From NCBI GenBank assembly GCA_017440445.1, contig JAFSHE010000386.1, positions 1 to 10,851 on the forward strand: DNA of 10,851 nucleotides, written 5' to 3'. The position numbers and the translations under genes were made by a program. Below the pieces are notes generated by a model, which saw only the letters and a program-made list of their open reading frames with translations, ran no database searches and was not told where the DNA came from. Positions 6,091 to 10,851 of the stretch are shown here, piece after piece. Source of the DNA: Oscillospiraceae bacterium (lineage in GTDB: Bacteria > Bacillota_A > Clostridia > Oscillospirales > Ruminococcaceae). Numbering within the stretch: the first letter of the stretch is position 1; each line of letters opens with the position of its first letter.

Positions 6091-6119
6091 GTGTTTTTAT
6101 GCACAGAGTTTGTTGTAAT

Positions 6120-6147
6120 AAAAAACCGCCGAATCAGTCGGCGGTTT
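6120..6147 (-). terminator. Intrinsic terminator after tRNA-Gln
   Basis: AAACCGCCGA (6123-6132) pairs with TCGGCGGTTT (6138-6147) around a 5-base loop. Read on the minus strand, the stem begins 5 bases beyond the tRNA-Gln CCA and is followed by a T6 tract (complement of 6120-6125). It separates tRNA-Gln from the independently promoted tRNA-Pro. Confidence 0.88.
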
Positions 6148-6151
6148 AGTT

Positions 6152-6227
6152 TGGTTGGGGCGGAAGGATTTGAACCCTCGAAATGGTGGAGTCAGAGTCC
6201 ACTGCCTTACCGCTTGGCGACGCCCCA
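6152..6227 (-). tRNA. tRNA-Gln (anticodon CTG)
   Basis: The 76-base sequence has an encoded CCA (complement of 6152-6154). The acceptor stem is TGGGGCG/CGCCCCA with discriminator A. The anticodon stem GTGGA/TCCAC holds the loop CTCTGAC, giving CTG, which reads CAG glutamine codons. The T-loop GGTTCAAATCC is canonical. The U1-A72 first pair is typical of bacterial tRNA-Gln. Confidence 0.96.
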
Positions 6228-6244
6228 GTGACTTAACGAAATAT

Positions 6245-6273
6245 ATTATATCACATCACAACTGGTTTGTCAA
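6245..6273 (-). promoter_or_regulatory. Perfect consensus promoter of tRNA-Gln
   Basis: On the minus strand, TTGACA (complement of 6268-6273) and TATAAT (complement of 6245-6250) match the sigma-A consensus at all twelve positions with a 17-base spacer. The start site near 6238 lies about 11 bases before the tRNA 5' end, consistent with strong, growth-linked expression. Confidence 0.93.
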
Positions 6274-6311
6274 TAGTTTTTTGAAAAAATTTTATTCTTT
6301 TTTTGTTGTGA

Positions 6312-6326
6312 TTTGTTAATAACAAA
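6312..6326. repeat. 15-base AT-rich palindrome in the terD upstream region
   Basis: TTTGTTA (6312-6318) and TAACAAA (6320-6326) flank a single A. It lies about 145 bases before the terD -35 box and 40 bases behind the tRNA-Gln -35 box. It could bind a regulator, but AT-rich palindromes of this size arise easily by chance. Between it and the terD promoter (6327-6470) I see only AT-rich sequence and a weak dyad, CAATAA/TTATTG, at 6364-6378. Confidence 0.25.
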
Positions 6327-6470
6327 AAAACATATTTCAAAACGGGATAATTGATATGTTAAACAATAAGCTTTATTGGCTTTTTCCGATATTTTCAGAC
6401 ATTTTATGGGTGTTTATACTAACGTTTTTTTGGAAGAAATGATTATTGCCATTATTTTATCAAAAAGCAC

Positions 6471-6499
6471 TTGCTTTTTTTGCGTTGAAGTGGTAGAAT
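6471..6499 (+). promoter_or_regulatory. Promoter of the terD operon
   Basis: TTGCTT (6471-6476) and TAGAAT (6494-6499) are spaced by 17 bases, with TGG directly before the -10 box (extended -10). The predicted start near 6506 lies at the edge of a 9-bp AT hairpin (6505-6513 with 6519-6527, loop T5), which would cap the 5' end of the transcript. This leaves an untranslated leader of about 80 bases before terD. Confidence 0.7.
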
Positions 6500-6586
6500 G
6501 AAATTATACATATTTTTTATATGTATATACTGGAAAACGATCCACAACAATATATAATAAAATTATCTTCAAGGAGGAAAAGAACA

Positions 6587-7165
6587 ATGGCAGTTAATCT
6601 TACAAAGGGTCAGAAGGTAGATCTGACAAAGGGCAACCCCGGACTTACAAAGCTTGTAGTTGGTCTTGGCTGGGATGTAAACAAGTATGATGGAAGCGCA
6701 GCTTTCGATCTTGATACCTGTGCATTCATGCTTGGCGAGAACAACAAGGTAACTACTGAAAACGACTTTATCTTCTACGGAAATCTTCAGCATGCGTCCG
6801 GCTCTGTAAAGCATATGGGCGACAATCTGACAGGCGCAGGCGACGGCGATGACGAGCAGATCATCATTGATCTTGCTGCGGTTCCCGCAAACATCGCAAA
6901 GATCGACTTCACAGCTACTATTTACGACGCTGATACACGCAACCAGAACTTCGGTCAGGTAAGCAACGCCTACATCCGTGTTGTGGATGAGTCCACAGGC
7001 ACAGAGCTCGTCCGCTACGATCTTGGTGAGGATTTCTCCATCGAAACAGCTCTCGTAGTAGGCGAGATCTATCGTCACAACGGCGAGTGGAAGTTCAACG
7101 CTATCGGTGCCGGCTTCTCGGGCGGTCTCTCCGCACTCTGCCAGAACTACGGAATCAACGCATAA
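6587..7165 (+). CDS. terD: TerD-family calcium-binding stress protein (192 aa)
   Basis: ATG 6587 follows a perfect AAGGAGG (6571-6577) and gives the standard TerD N-terminus, [15 protein letters not shown]; the in-frame ATG at 6521 lies in the leader hairpin and is rejected. Family hallmarks are visible: GLGWD (26-30), [10 protein letters not shown] (40-49) with calcium-ligand Asp41 and Asp43, FYGN (63-66), the acidic loop [13 protein letters not shown] (78-90) that binds calcium, and [11 protein letters not shown]. The full length matches the family (about 190 aa). TerD proteins are cytosolic Ca2+-binding domains linked to membrane TerC and to metal, tellurite and phage stress; the biochemical role is not settled. 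It has its own promoter and a leaky hairpin behind it, so it is probably made in excess of the downstream enzymes. Confidence 0.95.
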   Translation: MAVNLTKGQKVDLTKGNPGLTKLVVGLGWDVNKYDGSAAFDLDTCAFMLGENNKVTTENDFIFYGNLQHASGSVKHMGDNLTGAGDGDDEQIIIDLAAVPANIAKIDFTATIYDADTRNQNFGQVSNAYIRVVDESTGTELVRYDLGEDFSIETALVVGEIYRHNGEWKFNAIGAGFSGGLSALCQNYGINA

Positions 7166-7189
7166 TTTAAGCATAAACACAGGTATAGC

Positions 7190-7236
7190 ATAAGGCGGGA
7201 AACTTCCCCACGGAATTTTCACCGCCTTATTTATTT
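7190..7236 (+). terminator. Leaky terminator-like hairpin between terD and the enzyme genes
   Basis: ATAAGGCGG (7190-7198) pairs with CCGCCTTAT (7222-7230). Inside, AAA/TTT (7200-7202, 7216-7218) and TTCC/GGAA (7204-7207, 7212-7215) extend the stem to a CCAC loop. The trailing sequence TTATTT is a broken T-run, so termination should be partial. The hairpin would let terD mRNA accumulate above the downstream genes, or it may be an mRNA-processing site. Confidence 0.6.
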
Positions 7237-7247
7237 GAGGAATAAAA

Positions 7248-8240
7248 ATGTCATCAATGTCATCAATCTCAGAAGTTTTACCATACAAAGTCGGAGGTCT
7301 GCTGTATGCGCCTGCTATAAATACTGGAATTGCAGACAAGCTTGCCGATGGGGCATATCCCTGCCTTACATCTATGGCATTCTGCCTTGAGGACAGCATA
7401 CTTGATTGTGCGCTTCAGCAGGCGGAGGAGAGCCTTATCAAAACGCTTACCGCTATCAGGGATAAAGTTCCAGCTGAAAAGCTTCCCCTGCTTTTTGTAA
7501 GAGTGCGCACTCCGAACCATCTGGAGCATATACATAAGCTGCTCTCGCCCGTTGAGGACATCCTCACAGGATATATACTGCCTAAATTCGACTCTACAAA
7601 CGGTGGTGATTACGCTGAGCTTATCACCGCAATCAACCGTGGCCGTGAAAACAGATTGTATTTCATGCCTATAATCGAAAGCAGACTTGCAGCACAGAGC
7701 ATCCACAGGATGGAGGAGCTTCACAGGATAAGAAATCTTCTTTCCACTGTTCAGCCATATATCCTGAACGTTCGTGTGGGCGGAAATGATTTCAGCAATA
7801 TCTTCGGTGTACGCCGCCCTGTCAATCGCACTATATATGAGCTTGGCGTTATAAGAGATATACTTGTGGATATCAGCAGTGTATTCTCGGCGGATTACGT
7901 TGTATCAGGACCTGTATGGGAATACTTCGGCAGCGATGGCAGCCTCGGCGCATGGTCCGAGGGTCTGAAAAAAGAGCTTCAGGAGGACATGCTGAACGGA
8001 TTTACAGGCAAGACCGCCATACACCCCTCGCAGCTTCCTGTGATATACGAAAACATGAAGGTATCTGCGGAGGATTATCGTGACGCACTGAGTATACTCG
8101 GCTGGGACAGCGAGCTTAGCGGAGTAGCCAAAAGCGCCGACGGCACCAGAATGAACGAGGTGAAATGCCACACACGCTGGGCAAGAAAAATAAAGATACT
8201 CGGAGATATCTACGGCATAAGAGAGGCGGTAACGGTATGA
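7248..8240 (+). CDS. CitE/HpcH-like lyase-aldolase of the Ter biosynthetic module (330 aa)
   Basis: The start at ATG 7248 has GAGGA 6 bases upstream. A second in-frame ATG at 7257 arises from a tandem ATGTCATCA repeat and would also fit. The fold is the PEP-mutase/citrate-lyase-beta TIM barrel: FCLEDS with E48-D49, FVRVR (83-87) with a substrate arginine, LPKFD with K113, MPIIES with metal-ligand E144, VRVGGNDF with metal-ligand D181, and AIHPSQ (258-262). These match Mg2+-dependent C-C lyases acting on CoA esters or keto acids. In Ter operons this enzyme accompanies an ATP-grasp ligase and two PRTases, and is thought to supply or cleave a carbon unit in a nucleoside-like metabolite. The actual substrate is unknown. 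Its stop overlaps the next start (ATGA, 8237-8240). Confidence 0.9.
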   Translation: MSSMSSISEVLPYKVGGLLYAPAINTGIADKLADGAYPCLTSMAFCLEDSILDCALQQAEESLIKTLTAIRDKVPAEKLPLLFVRVRTPNHLEHIHKLLSPVEDILTGYILPKFDSTNGGDYAELITAINRGRENRLYFMPIIESRLAAQSIHRMEELHRIRNLLSTVQPYILNVRVGGNDFSNIFGVRRPVNRTIYELGVIRDILVDISSVFSADYVVSGPVWEYFGSDGSLGAWSEGLKKELQEDMLNGFTGKTAIHPSQLPVIYENMKVSAEDYRDALSILGWDSELSGVAKSADGTRMNEVKCHTRWARKIKILGDIYGIREAVTV

Positions 8241-9244
8241 GGATATGGTTCAATCACTGGTTCAGCACGGCATATCACCTTATCAACATGATGAGAGATG
8301 GATTGTCGGGTAACTGCTATGTTATCGGCTCGGGAACGAACGATGTTTCGGTATTCCGAACCGCCTGTGACGAATGGCACTCAGAGCCTAAGGAGCTCAG
8401 CGGAGAGGAATATGCGCAGTGGTGCGTGGATTTCTGCGTTGAGAACAAAATCGATGTGTTCGTCCCCCGCAGAGGGCTTGTGGAGATAATCTCCCGTGCG
8501 GCGGACTTCGCAGCAGCAGGAGTAAAGCTGTTTGCCGATGACCGTGCGGATATCGCAGTACAGCTTGATGACAAGATACAGACCTACAAAATGTTCAGCG
8601 GGATATGCCCCGAATTCATCCCGCCTGTGTATGAGGCAAAGTCGCTTGAGGAATTCAAGTCTGCCTACGAAGCACTGAAGCCCCATTGGGACAGAGTATG
8701 CTACAAGCTGACTATCGACGAGGGCGCACGCAGCTTCCGCATAATCGACCCGAAGATAGACGGAATATACGGTCTGTACAACAAGCCAGGCTTCAAGCTG
8801 ACGTACAATACAGCATGTGCAGTGCTTTCGGAGTATGATTTCAGTATTCCGATGCTGGTGATGCCCTATCTCAGCGGCAAGGAATACAGCTGCGACTGCC
8901 TTGCAACATCCGAGGGAAACCTTATAATCCCCCGATACAAGACAGGCAAGCGCTATTCCATCGTGAATTTCGAGCTGGAAATAATGGACGCCTGCGGAAA
9001 GATAATGGACGAGCTTCAGCTAAAAATGCCGATGAATATACAGTTCAAATACGAGGGCGACCGCCCCTATCTGCTGGAGATAAATCCACGTATGTCGGGC
9101 GGACTTCAGCTTTCCTGCAAGGCTACGGGAATAAACCTGCCCTACATAGCGCTAAGTCAGCTTCTGGGGCAGGAGGAAAAATGGGAGTATCCCGATATCG
9201 ATGAGCAGAAGGTGGCACATATCGAGTCGCCTATATGCCTGTAA
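8237..9244 (+). CDS. ATP-grasp ligase of the Ter biosynthetic module (335 aa)
   Basis: ATG 8237 overlaps the previous stop and follows a GAGAGGCGG-type site. An in-frame ATG at 8165 would overlap the previous gene by 76 bases and is rejected. The N-terminal part (to about residue 105) looks like the pre-ATP-grasp Rossmann-like domain, with VFVPRRG at 75-80. ATP-grasp features follow: DDK with K113, CYKL with K157, a Gly-containing loop (DEGARS), the hinge LVMPYLSGKEYS with E216, and the metal-binding LLEINPRMSGG (279-289) with E281, N283 and R285. Such enzymes join a carboxylate to an amine or thiol through an acyl phosphate. In this operon it is expected to ligate a building block in the predicted nucleoside-like compound; the substrates are unknown. 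The next gene starts 10 bases after the stop. Confidence 0.9.
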   Translation: MRIWFNHWFSTAYHLINMMRDGLSGNCYVIGSGTNDVSVFRTACDEWHSEPKELSGEEYAQWCVDFCVENKIDVFVPRRGLVEIISRAADFAAAGVKLFADDRADIAVQLDDKIQTYKMFSGICPEFIPPVYEAKSLEEFKSAYEALKPHWDRVCYKLTIDEGARSFRIIDPKIDGIYGLYNKPGFKLTYNTACAVLSEYDFSIPMLVMPYLSGKEYSCDCLATSEGNLIIPRYKTGKRYSIVNFELEIMDACGKIMDELQLKMPMNIQFKYEGDRPYLLEINPRMSGGLQLSCKATGINLPYIALSQLLGQEEKWEYPDIDEQKVAHIESPICL

Positions 9245-9253
9245 AGAGGTACT

Positions 9254-10354
9254 ATGGAATATACAGAAAAAGATATACTGCGGATTGCAAAGCGTCACAA
9301 CAATCCTAAGCGCACATACCTGCTGGTAGACCCGCTTCAGGGAAAGCATATAGCGGTAAGCCCAACGGCGGCACTTGAAATGATGCATACGCTCGGACGA
9401 AAGCTACACGATAAATATCCCGCAGCAAGGCTTGTGATAGGCTTTGCAGAAACAGCAACCGCCATAGCAGCGGCAGCGGCAGAGGAGCTTCACGGATGCA
9501 GATACATCCACACCACGAGAGAGGATATCCCATCGGAAAAATGGCTGTTCTTTTCTGAGGAGCACAGTCACGCCTCGGAGCAGAAGCTGTGTCTTGGAAA
9601 GCTCTCCGAATATGCGGAAAACACCGACACGGTGATACTTATTGACGACGAGATATCCACAGGTAAAACGCTTATCAATATCGTTGAGCGGCTTCGCTCT
9701 GTTAAGGGGGTTGAAAATAAGCAGATAGTGGCTGCATCCATAATCAGCCGTATTTCGGATGAAAACCTCGCCCGTCTTGAAGCGGCGGGAATCATCTCAG
9801 AGTGTCTGCTTAAACTGCCCGAGGAGGACTACACCTCGGCAGTGGAAAAATACGATGTACACGGAGCGCAGAGGGCATCAGCAGGAGACTCTCCTGCTAA
9901 GACGATGTCTGTACAGCTCCCCGACCCCCGTATCGGAGTGGATACCGCTGAATATGCTGCAAAATGCTCCGATATCTCGGCAGAGCTTTGCGACAAGCTT
10001 TCTGATATCCTGTCAGAGGGCGACAGAATACTCGTCCTCGGCACTGAGGAATGCATGTACCCTGCACTCATGCTCGGAAAAACTCTGGAGGACAGCGGAA
10101 GATATGCAAAGGTGATGTCGCACTCCACCACAAGAAGTCCCATCGGGATATGCACCGATGAGGATTACCCCATCACTGAGGGATATATGATACGCAGCTT
10201 CTACGAGGACGGACGAAAGACATACATATACAACATCGGGGAGTATGATGCGGCTGTTGTGCTGACAGACGGAAGCAATCCCAATGTGGTACGTGACATC
10301 ACGGGCATCCTTTCTCTGCACGGCTGCAATAAAGTTGTCTACATAGGGAGGTAA
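9254..10354 (+). CDS. Phosphoribosyltransferase with C-terminal TRSP domain (366 aa)
   Basis: ATG 9254 follows AAGAGG at 9244-9249. The N-terminal half (about 20-200) is a type I PRTase: VILIDDEISTGKT (127-139) is the PRPP-binding loop with the acidic pair D131-D132, and FAETATAIAAAAAEEL (64-79) is the substrate-side loop. A short linker around 205-220 leads to the TRSP domain (about 221-366), which carries its signature STTRSPIG (291-298), with TRSP at 293-296, and LVLGTEECMYPALMLG upstream. PRTase-TRSP fusions are hallmark genes of Ter-linked stress operons, predicted to attach a base-like group to ribose phosphate. It stands in line with the CitE-like and ATP-grasp genes and is followed after 3 bases by another PRTase-like gene, so all are co-transcribed. 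Confidence 0.92.
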   Translation: MEYTEKDILRIAKRHNNPKRTYLLVDPLQGKHIAVSPTAALEMMHTLGRKLHDKYPAARLVIGFAETATAIAAAAAEELHGCRYIHTTREDIPSEKWLFFSEEHSHASEQKLCLGKLSEYAENTDTVILIDDEISTGKTLINIVERLRSVKGVENKQIVAASIISRISDENLARLEAAGIISECLLKLPEEDYTSAVEKYDVHGAQRASAGDSPAKTMSVQLPDPRIGVDTAEYAAKCSDISAELCDKLSDILSEGDRILVLGTEECMYPALMLGKTLEDSGRYAKVMSHSTTRSPIGICTDEDYPITEGYMIRSFYEDGRKTYIYNIGEYDAAVVLTDGSNPNVVRDITGILSLHGCNKVVYIGR

Positions 10355-10357
10355 TAT

Positions 10358-10851
10358 ATGCGAAGCTCATTCAGAGCGGAGGATGTAACTATCCTCCTGA
10401 AGGATATAACAGGGCTTGTAACTCCCCTCGGTACAAAGGAGCGAGAGGCTCGCATACAAAGCGGCACTCACTACTGTGAGATGCTCCCGCTGGAGTATGA
10501 GCCGTCCGAGAAATACCTCAGTGCGTTCTATGACGCACTTGACAGATACGCAGCGATAACCGCAAAGGCAGTCGGCTCTGTGGCTGAAAAGATATATGCC
10601 GAAAAGGGCGAAAATCCTGTTCTTGTGTCGCTCGCAAGGGCAGGTACTCCCGTCGGAATACTGATAAAGCACTATCTTGACAGAAAGTACAAAACAGATA
10701 TCGCCCACTATACTATATCTATAATCCGTGGCAGGGGCATTGACCGAAATGCCATGGACTATATCCTCGAAAGACACGCTCCGCAGGATATACAGTTTGT
10801 GGACGGATGGACAGGCAAGGGAGCTATCCAGCGTCAGCTTGACGAGGCTAT
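10358..10851 (+). CDS. StiP/PRTase_1-family protein of the Ter module (5' part, 164 codons)
   Basis: ATG 10358 lies 3 bases after the previous stop, with AGGGAGG at 10344-10350 as its ribosome binding site. The frame is open to the window edge, so the C-terminus is missing. The N-terminus SSFRAEDVTILLKDI and the GTHYCEMLPLE stretch (37-46), with Cys40, are typical of the family that databases call cysteine protease StiP or PRTase_1. SLARAGTPVG (91-100) and VDGWTGKGA (148-156) look like a phosphoribosyltransferase substrate loop and PRPP loop. I therefore favour a PRTase role; the protease name is a database label I cannot test here. It is the fourth enzyme of the Ter biosynthetic set, and further genes (often a HAD phosphatase, more TerD copies, TerC) would be expected beyond the window. 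Confidence 0.85.
   Translation, partial: MRSSFRAEDVTILLKDITGLVTPLGTKEREARIQSGTHYCEMLPLEYEPSEKYLSAFYDALDRYAAITAKAVGSVAEKIYAEKGENPVLVSLARAGTPVGILIKHYLDRKYKTDIAHYTISIIRGRGIDRNAMDYILERHAPQDIQFVDGWTGKGAIQRQLDEA

Noticed and set aside
6569..7399. 276-codon open frame on the minus strand opposite terD
   Set aside because: It is the mirror of the terD coding pattern and crosses the terD promoter-proximal leader. TerD motifs on the plus strand are unmistakable and no ribosome binding site supports the minus frame.
1..10851. CRISPR array or IS element
   Set aside because: No regularly spaced repeats with spacers and no DDE, IS200/IS605 or other transposase motifs were seen. The only recombination enzyme is the serine recombinase.

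Overview
The window looks like low-GC Bacillota (Clostridia, probably a Ruminococcus-like gut or rumen bacterium). This rests on strong AGGAGG-type ribosome binding sites, sigma-A-type promoters with 17-base spacing, T-tailed hairpin terminators, and a tellurium-resistance-type (Ter) operon of a kind known in such bacteria. No search was run, so the taxon is an inference.

Positions 1 to about 5850 form an AT-rich mobile element whose left end lies outside the window. In order it holds two tiny translationally coupled hydrophobic peptides (60-277) closed by a strong terminator; a repeat-rich control region with a promoter and operator-like dyad (about 320-589); a 406-aa protein of unknown function with a cysteine-rich N-terminus; a DUF927-type P-loop ATPase/helicase (1908-3896) transcribed from a near-consensus promoter embedded in a long dyad; a small hypothetical gene (3889-4092); a stretch that can fold as an RNA cloverleaf (4108-4199); and a 522-aa large serine recombinase (4274-5842), the probable integrase/excisionase.

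Positions 5870-6300 look like ordinary chromosome: tRNA-Pro(CGG) and tRNA-Gln(CTG), both on the minus strand. Each has its own excellent promoter and intrinsic terminators nearby. The element therefore ends close to the tRNA block, on the far side of convergent terminators.

Positions 6470-10851 carry a plus-strand Ter stress operon. terD (calcium-binding TerD-domain protein) has its own promoter and 5' hairpin. After a leaky terminator-like hairpin follow, with overlapping or near-touching ends, a CitE/HpcH-like lyase-aldolase, an ATP-grasp ligase, a phosphoribosyltransferase with C-terminal TRSP domain, and the first 164 codons of a second PRTase-like protein (the StiP/PRTase_1 family). This matches the Ter-linked biosynthetic module that comparative genomics predicts to make a nucleoside-like metabolite. 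The operon runs off the right edge.

The least explained parts are the shared GATCRTAG dyads ahead of two element genes, the possible cloverleaf RNA ahead of the recombinase, the repeat cluster at 415-533, and the two tiny hydrophobic genes.
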